Shown one piece after another: positions 6,313 through 14,732 of a stretch of DNA of 51,275 bases. Below the pieces are notes generated by a model. It saw only the letters and a program-made list of their open reading frames with translations. It had not been told where the DNA came from and did no database searches. The position numbers and the translations under genes were made by a program. The DNA comes from JBCCXL01 sp039191605 (GTDB lineage: Bacteria > Acidobacteriota > Thermoanaerobaculia > Multivoradales > JAHZIX01): the NCBI GenBank assembly GCA_039191605.1, contig JBCCXL010000029.1, forward strand, positions 1 through 51,275. The letters are read 5' to 3'. Position 1 is the stretch's first letter. Each line of letters begins with the position of its first letter.

Positions 6313-8823
6313 ATGGCTACTACCACCATCGAAAGAAAACCTGATTCAGCGGCTCTCTTGCTGAACGGCCGTGACGAGGCGCGCTCCGCCGCAGGGGTGG
6401 AGAGCTCCGGATGGACCTGGGGCTCCGAATGGCTGCGGGACCTGCGCTTCGCCTGGCGCAGCCTGCGCCGGCAGCCGGGCTTTGCGGTCACCGCGATCAT
6501 CATCCTGGCCTTGGGAATCGGCGCCAACACGGCGATCTTCACCCTGGTGAACTCGGTGTTGCTCCAGCCTCTGCCCTACGCTCAGCCGGAGCAGCTGGTG
6601 ACGGTGTGGGACGGCGCGATGTTCCAGCGTGCCGGCTTCGACCTGGTTCGAGAACAGAATCAGAGCTTCCACCAAATCGCCGGCTACAGCTCCAACCAGC
6701 GAGTCAGCCTGACCGGCGAGCGGGGACCCGCGCGGCTGCAGGTCAGCACGGTGACCCCCAACCTGTTCTCGATGCTCGGCGTTCCCGCCGCGGCGGGACG
6801 CACCTTCAGCGCGGAGGAGGAACAGCCGGGACGCGGCCGAGTGGTGGTGCTAAGTCACGACGCTCACCAGCGCCTCTTCGCCGGCAATGCCGGGACCGTA
6901 GGCCGCAGCATCAAGCTCGATGGGGTCGATCATGAGGTCGTCGGCGTAATGCCTCAGGGCTTCGCTTTCCCCTCGTCGAAGATCGATCTCTGGCGTCCCG
7001 CGATCATGGACTCCAGCAATTTCCAGCTCCATTGGGGGGGGGCTGGATCGTTGAACGCCGTCGGTCAGCTGAAGGACGGCGTCACCGCGAATCGAGCTCA
7101 GCAGGACCTCCGGCGCTTGATGCCGGCGGTGCGGGACGGTTTCCCCTGGCCGATGTCCGACGATTACGGCGCCAACGCGACGGTGGTGCCCCTGCGAGAC
7201 AGCCTGGTAGGAGACTCGAAGTCCTACTTGCTGCTGCTGTGGGGAGCCGTCGGCCTGGTGCTGCTCATCGCCTGCGTCAACATCGCGAACCTGCTGCTGG
7301 TGCGCGCCCAGGGTCGCCAGCGAGAGCTCGCGGTGCGGGCGGCGACGGGAGCTCCCCGTAGTCGTCTAATGCGTCAGCTGATGACCGAGAGCGTGTTGTT
7401 GGGTCTGCTCGGTGGCCTCGGTGGCCTGGTCCTCGCGTGGGCGGCTCTGCAAGCGATGCAGCTGCCCGGTGGCCTGGCGCGGGCCAACGAGGTCACTCTC
7501 GACGGTCGAGTGCTGGCCGTCGCGCTGCTGCTGGCGCTGGTCACCAGTCTGCTCTTCGGACTGCTGCCGGCGCTGCGGGCATCTCGAGTCAACCTCCAGA
7601 GCGTGCTCAAAGAGGGAGGCGGATCCGCGGGACCGGGGCGCAAGCAGAAGCGATTGGTCGCTTCTCTTGTGGTCTCGGAGATCGCCCTCACGGTGGTGTT
7701 GGCGGTCGCTGCGGGCTCGCTGGTGCGCAGTTTCTGGATGCAGACTCAGGTCGATCCGGGCTTCGACAGTGAGCAGCGGGTGACCGCCGCGGTGGCGCCC
7801 CCGGAGTTCCGCTATACCAGCGACGATCAGCGCCGCTCGGTCTATGGGCAGTTCACCGACGAGTTGCGCTCCCTGCCGGGAGTGGAGAGCGTCGGCTGGA
7901 CCGATCGTCTGCCCTTCACCGATGTCAGCTACAGCTCCGTATTCCTCATCGAGGGGCGGCCTCAGCCCACCGGGAATGATTGGCCGCTGGCGGATGCTTC
8001 CTCGGTCATCGACGAGGGTTACCTGCAGGCTTTGGGCATTCCCCTGAAGGCCGGGCGTACCTTCCAGGGCTCGGATCGAGCCGATGCTCCTGGAGTGGCG
8101 GTGGTCAGCGAGAGCCTGGCCCAGCGCTACTGGCCCAGCGAGGAGGCCGTCGGCAAGCGGATCCGCCTTCCTAGCCAGGAAGCCTGGTTGACCATCGTCG
8201 GCGTGGTCGGGGATATTCGAGAGAATTCCCTGGTGGAGGCGCCGAAGTCGGCTCTCTACCTTCCCATGGCCCAGCAGGCCGTCGGGCCGATGACCGTGGT
8301 GGTGAAGACCGCAGCAGAGCCGGAAGCGGCCCTCTCGGCTCTGAGACAGCGCATCCAGGCGGTGGATAGCGATACTCCGGTCAGCGATCTCGCTACGATG
8401 GGGGCGCGCATCTCCGCCTCCCTCAGCCAGCCCCGTCTCACCATGTTGCTGCTCGGTGGCTTCGCCGCTCTGGCCCTGCTGCTGGCTTCGGTCGGTATCT
8501 ATGGGGTCACCGCCACCATGGTGCTCCAGCGCCGCAAGGAGATCGCTCTGCGCATGGCTCTCGGCGCTCTTCCCGCTCGGGTGCTGCGCCTAGTGGCCCG
8601 TCAGGGACTCATCCTGGCGGTCATTGGTCTGGTGGTCGGACTGCCGGTGGCTCTGGCGCTATCCCAGCTGATGCGCAGCCTGCTCTTTGGAGTGGAGCCG
8701 GCAGATCCTCTGACTCTGCTGGTGGTCGTCACTCTGATGGTGGCCGCTGCTCTGGCGGCGAGCTACTTGCCGGCGCGACGGGCTCTGCGGGTGGAGGCGG
8801 CGATGGCCCTGCGGGCCGATTAA
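6313..8823 (+). CDS. MacB/FtsX-type permease (ADOP-like), no ATPase domain
   Basis: 836 residues, starting 10 bases after the previous gene behind GAGGAG. It begins with RDLRFAWRSLRRQPGFAVTA and LALGIGANTAIFTLVNSVLL, the signature of the acidobacterial duplicated orphan permease family. It has a first transmembrane segment and a large periplasmic MacB_PCD domain. An FtsX block of three helices lies around residues 310-430 and a second periplasmic domain around 460-690. A final FtsX block includes RRKEIALRMALGALPARVLR. The tight spacing places it in the RiPP operon, where it could export the product or give self-protection. No ATPase gene is nearby, as is usual for this orphan family, so the energy source is unknown. 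Confidence 0.8.
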   Translation: MATTTIERKPDSAALLLNGRDEARSAAGVESSGWTWGSEWLRDLRFAWRSLRRQPGFAVTAIIILALGIGANTAIFTLVNSVLLQPLPYAQPEQLVTVWDGAMFQRAGFDLVREQNQSFHQIAGYSSNQRVSLTGERGPARLQVSTVTPNLFSMLGVPAAAGRTFSAEEEQPGRGRVVVLSHDAHQRLFAGNAGTVGRSIKLDGVDHEVVGVMPQGFAFPSSKIDLWRPAIMDSSNFQLHWGGAGSLNAVGQLKDGVTANRAQQDLRRLMPAVRDGFPWPMSDDYGANATVVPLRDSLVGDSKSYLLLLWGAVGLVLLIACVNIANLLLVRAQGRQRELAVRAATGAPRSRLMRQLMTESVLLGLLGGLGGLVLAWAALQAMQLPGGLARANEVTLDGRVLAVALLLALVTSLLFGLLPALRASRVNLQSVLKEGGGSAGPGRKQKRLVASLVVSEIALTVVLAVAAGSLVRSFWMQTQVDPGFDSEQRVTAAVAPPEFRYTSDDQRRSVYGQFTDELRSLPGVESVGWTDRLPFTDVSYSSVFLIEGRPQPTGNDWPLADASSVIDEGYLQALGIPLKAGRTFQGSDRADAPGVAVVSESLAQRYWPSEEAVGKRIRLPSQEAWLTIVGVVGDIRENSLVEAPKSALYLPMAQQAVGPMTVVVKTAAEPEAALSALRQRIQAVDSDTPVSDLATMGARISASLSQPRLTMLLLGGFAALALLLASVGIYGVTATMVLQRRKEIALRMALGALPARVLRLVARQGLILAVIGLVVGLPVALALSQLMRSLLFGVEPADPLTLLVVVTLMVAAALAASYLPARRALRVEAAMALRAD

Positions 8824-8867
8824 AGGCTGCTGCGCTTCGCCGCAACCCTTCACCGCAACAAAGCAAG

Positions 8868-8903
8868 AGAGGCCGGGGCCGTAGGCTCCGGCCTCTTTTC
8901 TTT
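8868..8903 (+). terminator. Rho-independent terminator of the RiPP operon
   Basis: A 13-bp stem with one G-T pair (AGAGGCCGGGGCC at 8868-8880, GGCTCCGGCCTCT at 8884-8896) has loop GTA and is followed by TTTCTTT. It lies between convergent genes. Confidence 0.88.
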
Positions 8904-8976
8904 GGGCCTTTGTAGGCTCCTTCAGCCCAGGGCGTCAGAGCCCTGGCGGTCATTTGCTGGAGCCTGCGACGCCGGA

Positions 8977-9615
8977 TCAGTTTTCGCCGGCGGCGATGGA
9001 GAGACGCACCAAGCCCGCCAGGCTCTCGGCCTCCATCTTCTCCATGACTCGGGCCCGGTGTTGTTCCACGGTCTTTTGACTGAGGTTCAGGTCGCCGGCG
9101 ATCTGTTTGTTGAGCCGCCCTTTCACCACCAAGGCCATGACCTCTCGCTCCCGTGGCGTCAGGCGCTCGACCAGATTGACGGCCCGGTCCCGCTGCACCC
9201 GCCGTTCCTGCAGGGCCCGATGCTGTTCTAGGGCCTGATGGATTCGATCCAGGAGGGTCTGCTCGTTGAAAGGCTTCTCGATGAAGTCCACCGCTCCCTG
9301 GTGCATTGCGCGGATCGCCATCGGGACATCGGCATAGGCGGTCATGATGACCACCGGAAGGGGGATCTCGCGAGCGTTGAGCTCAGCCTGGAGATCCAGG
9401 CCGCTCATGCCGGGCATTCGCACGTCGAGCAAAAGGCATCCATGCCAATCCGCCTGAACTTCATCGAGGAAGGCCTGGGCGGAAGGGAAGGAGCGGGAAG
9501 GAAGCTGAACGGACTCGAGGAGAAATTCGAGGGAATCGCGCATCGCCTCGTCGTCATCAACGACGTAGATGATCTCCTGAGGGGGGTGGGGCGCCGTGTT
9601 GGGTCTGGTCGACAC
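8977..9615 (-). CDS. FixJ-type response regulator (receiver + LuxR HTH)
   Basis: 212 residues. The chosen start is GTG at 9615, which follows AGGAGAG on the minus strand; a TTG at 9633 is in frame but has no ribosome site. The receiver domain has YVVDDDEA near residue 17, phosphoacceptor Asp64 in LLLDVRMPG, and the TAYADV and KPF motifs. The LuxR-type HTH has LTPREREVMALVVKGRLNKQ and SQKTVEQHR. Such proteins bind DNA after phosphorylation. The gene overlaps the end of the kinase gene by 59 bases, so the pair is probably co-translated and its cognate kinase is the neighbour. No target is evident. It lies next to the RiPP operon on the other strand, but a regulatory link is not shown. Confidence 0.88.
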   Translation of the reverse strand: MSTRPNTAPHPPQEIIYVVDDDEAMRDSLEFLLESVQLPSRSFPSAQAFLDEVQADWHGCLLLDVRMPGMSGLDLQAELNAREIPLPVVIMTAYADVPMAIRAMHQGAVDFIEKPFNEQTLLDRIHQALEQHRALQERRVQRDRAVNLVERLTPREREVMALVVKGRLNKQIAGDLNLSQKTVEQHRARVMEKMEAESLAGLVRLSIAAGEN

Positions 9616-10879
9616 CGGACTCTCCTGCTGCAATCAATGTGAAATGAAAGGATAGCCCTCGGTCCTCATTGGGCTCAGCCCAGAGCTCGCCACGATGGGC
9701 TTCGAGAATCGAGCGGCAAATGGTCAATCCCATGCCCATTCCTCGCTTTTTGGTGCTGAAGAAGGGCTCGAAGAGCTTGACCAGGACTTCGGGAGAACAG
9801 CCGGAACCTCGGTCCTCGACGGTCACCCGAACGAAATCTTCGTTGTGACGGCGTGTACGGATTGTCAGTCGCCGATCTTCTTCCGGAACGGCGCTCATCG
9901 CTTCGCCGGCGTTGCGCATCAGGTTGAGCACCACCTGCTGAATCTGGATGGAGTCGGCGAGGACCGCGGGGAGGTCATGCTCGAAATCGAGCACCAGGTC
10001 GATGATCCGGTAGCGGGATTCGGCGCGCTCCAGGGCGACGACTTCCTCGAGCATCTCGTTCACCGACTCCCAGCGGGTCTCCGGCTCGTGACTGCTGACG
10101 AAGGTGCGCAGCCGGTGAATGATCTTCCCCGCTCGCTCCGCCTGCTGAGCGATCAAGGTGAAGCTCTTGGCCAGCGTCAGCATGTCCGGGTTGCCGGCTT
10201 CGATTCGCTTGATGCAGCCGCTGGCGTAGTTGGCGATGGCTCCCAGGGGCTGGTTGAGCTCGTGGCCGAGGCCCGCCGCCATCTCGCCTAGGGTGCTGAG
10301 CCGGGCGACGTGAGCGAGCTGCTCCAGATGTTGGCGGGAGCGCTCTTCCGCCTGCTCGCGGTTGCTCATCTCCTGCTCGAGCTCTTGGTTGGCTTGGGCG
10401 AGCTCCGCGGTGCGAGCGACCACCCGCGCTTCGAGCTCTTCGTAGGCGCGGTTCAGGGATTCTTCCCCGAGACGAATCTGTCGCACGTGCCGGACGCTTT
10501 GGGCGATGCGGCTGGGAGTCAGCTCGTCCTTCGGGATGTAGTCCAGGGCGCCGGCCTTCATCAGCTCGACGGCGATTCGCTCATTGCCGGAGCCGGTGAG
10601 GATGATCACCGGCGGGAGCTCTTCCCGGGCTTCTCCAGAGGCTCCCAGCAGGTGCCCCGCGTGGCCGTCCTGGAGGTGATAGTCGAGAATCAGGCAGTCG
10701 AATTCACCCGTCTCGAGGGCTTCTCTGGCGCCGCCGATGCTCGAGGCTTTTTGTACCTGGACCGAGAGCTCACAAATCTCGAGAGCTCGGGTCACTGCCA
10801 GGCGGTCCATGTCGTCGTCATCGACGACCAGGATCGATAGCTCTTCTTCGCTAAACGTTTGCAACATCGTAGATTTCAT
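9557..10879 (-). CDS. Receiver-histidine kinase (FixL-like)
   Basis: 440 residues from ATG at 10879, behind AAGGGG; an upstream GTG at 10903 is also in frame. An N-terminal receiver has VVDDDD and phosphoacceptor Asp66 in LILDYHLQD. It is followed by a coiled coil of about 50 residues (EELEARVVARTAELAQANQE). The HisKA motif GEMAAGLGHELNQPLGAIAN carries the phospho-His at about 206. An ATPase domain follows with NLMRNAGEAM, DRGSGCS and KKRGMGMGLTI. No transmembrane segment is visible, so it is cytosolic and probably fed by another kinase or phosphorelay through its receiver. This is not the usual PAS sensor of FixL. It is expected to phosphorylate the overlapping FixJ-type regulator. Confidence 0.87.
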   Translation of the reverse strand: MKSTMLQTFSEEELSILVVDDDDMDRLAVTRALEICELSVQVQKASSIGGAREALETGEFDCLILDYHLQDGHAGHLLGASGEAREELPPVIILTGSGNERIAVELMKAGALDYIPKDELTPSRIAQSVRHVRQIRLGEESLNRAYEELEARVVARTAELAQANQELEQEMSNREQAEERSRQHLEQLAHVARLSTLGEMAAGLGHELNQPLGAIANYASGCIKRIEAGNPDMLTLAKSFTLIAQQAERAGKIIHRLRTFVSSHEPETRWESVNEMLEEVVALERAESRYRIIDLVLDFEHDLPAVLADSIQIQQVVLNLMRNAGEAMSAVPEEDRRLTIRTRRHNEDFVRVTVEDRGSGCSPEVLVKLFEPFFSTKKRGMGMGLTICRSILEAHRGELWAEPNEDRGLSFHFTLIAAGESGVDQTQHGAPPPSGDHLRR

Positions 10880-11007
10880 CTGCCCCTTGGATAACGGAAT
10901 CACTATATAGCTAAGGCGCTTTTCAGGCTAGGACGATCTACCTACCTCTGGTCGTAAATCGGTCTCCCTGGCTTGACGAGAGTGGTTCCTTGCTTCAGCT
11001 TAAGGTC

Positions 11008-11751
11008 ATGCCCTCCCCATTCGCTTCTCTGCCTCGCGTAATCCTGTTCTCCATCTTGTCGATTGCTCTGGTCCTCGCTCTCTATTGGTATTGGCCGCGG
11101 GGTTTTCAAGAGTCTGACAACGGGGAGTCGGAGAGCACCTGCTTTGGCACCACCGCCAACGGCCGCCTCGAAGGGGGCGTGCGACTGCCGCCTCGGGGGC
11201 CGAACTTCGTCTCCTACGGCCTAGCTCCAATTCTCCTTGGACGTACCTACCTCCATGACGCCGCGGCCCAGGCGACGGTGGATGCTTACCGGAATCTTGC
11301 GGAGAGCCATCCCGAGACCGTCTTCAAATATGCCGAGACGGGCTTCGCTTCCGGCGGACGTTTCCGCCCCCACAAGACCCACCGCAACGGTTTGTCGGTC
11401 GATTTCATGGTGCCGATGCTGGATGCCCAGGGGCGCTCGGTGCATCTACCGACTCACCCCTTCAACCGCTACGGCTACGACATCGAATTCGACTCCCAGG
11501 GGCGCTGGGGCGACCAGGGGATCGACTACGAGGCGATGGGGGCTCACCTCCTCGCTCTGGACGAGGCGGCCCGCGCCCGCGGGATAGGGCTGTGGCGAGT
11601 GATCTTCGACCCGCAGCTGCAACCCTTACTCTTCGCCACCGAGCACGGCTCCGAGCTGCAGCGACGGCTCCAGTTCTCCACCCGCCGATCCTGGGTGCGC
11701 CACGATGAGCACTACCACGTGGATTTTGAGGTGCCCTGCCGGGAGATGTAG
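11008..11751 (+). CDS. Penicillin-insensitive murein endopeptidase-like protein (MepA / LAS family)
   Basis: 247 residues from ATG at 11008 (a TTG at 10990 is in frame). A hydrophobic N-terminal segment (about residues 8-28) acts as signal or anchor. CFGTTANGRLEGGVRLPPRG resembles the MepA opening. HKTHRNGLSVDFMVP supplies the zinc-binding His and Asp, and RHDEHYHVDFEVPC at the C-terminus the second His group, as in LAS peptidases. The family cuts D-Ala-mDAP cross-links in peptidoglycan in the periplasm. The gene is divergent from the kinase gene, with about 130 bases between. Confidence 0.75.
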   Translation: MPSPFASLPRVILFSILSIALVLALYWYWPRGFQESDNGESESTCFGTTANGRLEGGVRLPPRGPNFVSYGLAPILLGRTYLHDAAAQATVDAYRNLAESHPETVFKYAETGFASGGRFRPHKTHRNGLSVDFMVPMLDAQGRSVHLPTHPFNRYGYDIEFDSQGRWGDQGIDYEAMGAHLLALDEAARARGIGLWRVIFDPQLQPLLFATEHGSELQRRLQFSTRRSWVRHDEHYHVDFEVPCREM

Positions 11752-12043
11752 AGGATTGAGGGTGCTGCGCGGAGGTGAGGGAAGCAAGGGCGCTATGGCG
11801 AAATCACTAGGGTGCGGGCGCCCTAGAGGGAGAGTTTCAGGGCGATTGGCGGAATGTGCTCACTAGGTGTTGCGCCGGGGGCTGCGCTAAGAGATCCGCC
11901 AGAAATTCCGTGAATTCAGGCCGCCAACGACGCGTTTGGTGACGCGGCATGAAGTCTGCTCTCTAGAGATCTGCGAGCCGGAGGGGCATGAAGGCCCCTG
12001 TGGCGAGGATCAATCCATTGCAATCGCTGGTAGGAGCAGAATC

Positions 12044-14377
12044 ATGAAATGTATTCGTTGTGCGGTCGTGTGGTTGTTGGGGGGACTGGCATCCTTCGCG
12101 CTGGCATCCCTAGCGCTGGCATCCCTAGCGCTGGCATCCTTCGCGCTGGCATCCCTAGCGCTGGCATCTGCAGTGACGGCTCAGCCTCTAGATATCCCGT
12201 TGAGCGATGTCCCGCAGTCAAGCAATGTTTGGACAGTTCGAGAGGACATTGTTCTGGGCATAGGGCTGCTCGCGGCCCATAGCGATGAGAAGGAGATTCG
12301 CTATGGTGATTTGATCTCGCTGCAGTCGCACCACGGTCGATTCCTGGTGGCGGAGCAGGACGGTCGCCTCAACGCGAACCGGCGGCAGGCGCGGGAGTGG
12401 GAGCAATTTCGGCTGGTCGACCCGGCAAATCCGGCGAGCGGGGAACCGATCCGCTTTGGTGATCAACTGGCGCTCTTCTCTCACCACAGTCGGTGGGTGG
12501 TGGGAGAGCCGGACGGTGACGCTCACGCGGACCGCGATCAGCTAGGGAATTGGGAGATATGGACTGTCGTCGACCCTCGTCAGCCAGGATCTACCGGTGG
12601 GCCGGTACTGGCTCGGCATCTGGTGGCGATGCGCTCATTGCACGAGAGGTATTTGGTCGCCGAGGGCAATGATGAAGCGAACGCCAATCGATCGTCGATC
12701 GGAGCGTGGGAGACCTGGCGCATCGGCACCTCTTGGTCGGATTTCTACTACGACCGAGCAGAGGGCTGCGGCTCGGGGCAGTGCTGTCCCTGCCCCTACC
12801 GAGGACAATTCGACAACGCGAATTGCTTTATCGCCAAGCCCCCGAAGGGAGAGCAGGCGCTACAGTCGGCGGATGGGCAGCATTCCTACCAGCCGGCGAC
12901 GGCGGGTGACTGCCCTCTGGGCAGCTGGGACGGTAGTCACTGCATCGTCGGCAACAACCCGCCGAATTCGAAGCCCTTCGTCCACGAGAACTCTTTCTAT
13001 CTGTCTTCGACGTGCACGGGGAGTGGTCAGCTCACCGCTCGCCTAGAGCGGGTGGCCCATTGCTCCGGTGGAAGCTGCGATCATCAGCTGACGAAGTCAG
13101 GCTTCAGCCCGTGGCAATCGAATCAGGTGCCCGAGCTCACGCAGCGCCGCACCGTGCTTGGGACTCTTTTCTCCGCGCCCAAGGCTGAAGTGACGCGGGT
13201 CGGCCTGATTCTTCCTGGACAACAATTCGAGCTCGACAATGGATCGAAGACGGCGCTCACCGGCCAGCCAGACAAATGGCTGAAGGGTTGGGGGCACGAG
13301 CAGGCCTCTCAGGACTTCGTGCTTCACTCGAAGAGCCTTCCTGTTCGATTGCAGCAGGAGGGGCTCTTCGCTCCCGAGAATTCGTTCTTAGCGGTGGCGT
13401 TCGATGCCCGCTTCAATCACGAGTTCAGTGCGGCGGACAAAGACAAGATCGAGGCTGCGTATTACCAATGGCTTCGATCGCACTTCGATCCAAACCAGGT
13501 AGAGCTGATCTATCTCGCCGGCTACGACCGCGGGGGCTGTCTCGCGATGCGCCTGGCGAAGCGTTTCCGGGCAGAGCTGCCGCAGGTCGATGTGGTGGTG
13601 CAGTCCTTCGACGGGGTGTGCAACCGCAATCAGGGGGAGCTCGGTCTCGATATCCTCAAGGCAAAGGCCAAGAATCCTCTGGCCTCCAGCAATTCGGTTT
13701 ACGCCTGGCCCATCAATCTGCGGCAGCAATTCCAGGAGCCCGAGGACTCCCTGGCAGTGTTGCTCCACGTTGGCGGCCACTCCTTCCTGCCCGGTGATCT
13801 GCTGGTACGCCCCTTCAGTCAGGAGCACGCTGAAGAAGAATTGCTCGATCTCTGCTGGTTGAAGCAGCGGTGGCTCGATCAACAGCACTACCTCTTTGCG
13901 GGGCTCTCCTCGGTGACTCCCGCGGTGGAGCACCTCAAGGAAAGCCTGCAGCGATTTGAGCAAGGGCCGGCCTGTCCTCAATCCGGACAATGTGCGAAGC
14001 GACCCGACAAGATCTTCGTTCCCTTCCAGTGTCGGGACCTGCAGCCAGCAGACTGCCTGCTACAGAGCGAGTGTAAGGAAACGGTTTGCCGCCACCGGTC
14101 GGGCTCTCTGACCTGCAAAGATCTTAAAGACTCTTCGACCTGCAATCGCTATAGCCGGTGGTGCAAATGGAAGAAGAGAAAGGGCTGCCGCAAGAAGCCT
14201 TTCGTTCTCGCTCCGTTCGAATGCAACGACCTGAATCTCAGCGATTGCCAGCAGCAGGGGGAGTGTCGTGTCGATGTGGGCTGCCGAAAAGATGGGATCG
14301 CAGGGTCCCTGGAGTGCAAGGACTTCCTCAATCAGGAAAGCTGTAACCGCTACAGCAACTGGTGTCGTTGGGAATAG
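12044..14377 (+). CDS. Secreted multi-domain protein: fascin-like repeats, hydrolase-like domain, Cys-rich C-terminal repeats
   Basis: 777 residues from ATG at 12044 (AGGAGC upstream; the frame is open to 11936). The signal peptide is enlarged by a 15-bp repeat coding LASxA units. Three beta-trefoil, fascin-like repeats follow, marked by LISLQSHHGRFLVAEQDG, LALFSHHSRWVVGEPDG and LVAMRSLHERYLVAEGND. Then come a Cys-rich linker (GSGQCCPCPYRG) and a large alpha/beta domain with LIYLAGYDRGGCLAMRLAKR, where GYDRGG sits like a nucleophile elbow, and LHVGGHSFLPGD. The C-terminus has two repeats of about 60 residues with pattern PFxCxDL, DC, EC, CNRYSxWCxW. The lipid or carbohydrate partner and any catalytic activity are unknown. 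The fascin fold is inferred from the repeats only. Confidence 0.6.
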   Translation: MKCIRCAVVWLLGGLASFALASLALASLALASFALASLALASAVTAQPLDIPLSDVPQSSNVWTVREDIVLGIGLLAAHSDEKEIRYGDLISLQSHHGRFLVAEQDGRLNANRRQAREWEQFRLVDPANPASGEPIRFGDQLALFSHHSRWVVGEPDGDAHADRDQLGNWEIWTVVDPRQPGSTGGPVLARHLVAMRSLHERYLVAEGNDEANANRSSIGAWETWRIGTSWSDFYYDRAEGCGSGQCCPCPYRGQFDNANCFIAKPPKGEQALQSADGQHSYQPATAGDCPLGSWDGSHCIVGNNPPNSKPFVHENSFYLSSTCTGSGQLTARLERVAHCSGGSCDHQLTKSGFSPWQSNQVPELTQRRTVLGTLFSAPKAEVTRVGLILPGQQFELDNGSKTALTGQPDKWLKGWGHEQASQDFVLHSKSLPVRLQQEGLFAPENSFLAVAFDARFNHEFSAADKDKIEAAYYQWLRSHFDPNQVELIYLAGYDRGGCLAMRLAKRFRAELPQVDVVVQSFDGVCNRNQGELGLDILKAKAKNPLASSNSVYAWPINLRQQFQEPEDSLAVLLHVGGHSFLPGDLLVRPFSQEHAEEELLDLCWLKQRWLDQQHYLFAGLSSVTPAVEHLKESLQRFEQGPACPQSGQCAKRPDKIFVPFQCRDLQPADCLLQSECKETVCRHRSGSLTCKDLKDSSTCNRYSRWCKWKKRKGCRKKPFVLAPFECNDLNLSDCQQQGECRVDVGCRKDGIAGSLECKDFLNQESCNRYSNWCRWE
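12086..12168 (+). repeat. 15-bp tandem repeat inside signal peptide, about 5.5 copies
   Basis: CTGGCATCC(C/T)T(A/T)GCG-type units at 12086, 12101, 12116, 12131, 12146 and a partial unit at 12161. They keep the frame and extend the hydrophobic core with LASLA/LASFA. The length may vary between strains by slippage. Confidence 0.88.
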
Positions 14378-14408
14378 TGCAGGGAACAAGCCTAATCAAG
14401 TCTTGACG

Positions 14409-14455
14409 GCGCGAGCGCTGGAGCTGTGGCTCTGGCGCTCGCGCTGTTGTTTTCT
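14409..14455 (+). terminator. Rho-independent terminator
   Basis: GCGCGAGCGC (14409-14418) pairs with GCGCTCGCGC (14435-14444), followed by TGTTGTTTT. It ends the fascin-repeat gene. Confidence 0.75.
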
Positions 14456-14732
14456 CCGGCCCTCGATGAGCCATTGCGAGAGGTGATGCTTGAGAAGACT
14501 GGGTAGCGCTGAAGCGACAGAACCAAGGCCTAGGTGGCGGCAGAAGGGGCCTGGATCGCTGAGCCCTTCGCACCGCTGAGGGCTCGCCGGATCACCCGCT
14601 CCAGGAGTTGTACTATTCCTGACAGGCCATCATGGGCCTGGCAGACGACTTCTAAGGCGGCAAATCCTAAAGACAAGGGATGAATAGATGACGACCTTTG
14701 AGCCCGCTGGCTCCGGTATGAGGAAATTCGAT
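14456..14732 (+). other. Intergenic region without recognised gene
   Basis: Between the terminator and the lipoprotein start I see no convincing ORF or RNA. AGGAGTTGTACTATTCCTGAC near 14602 could belong to a promoter, but this is weak. Confidence 0.4.

Noticed and set aside
1..8823. Ordinary class I lanthipeptide cluster with LanC
   Set aside because: No LanC-like gene (zinc-binding CHG and Cys motifs) was found in any frame of this region, and the dehydratase is split in the thiopeptide manner.
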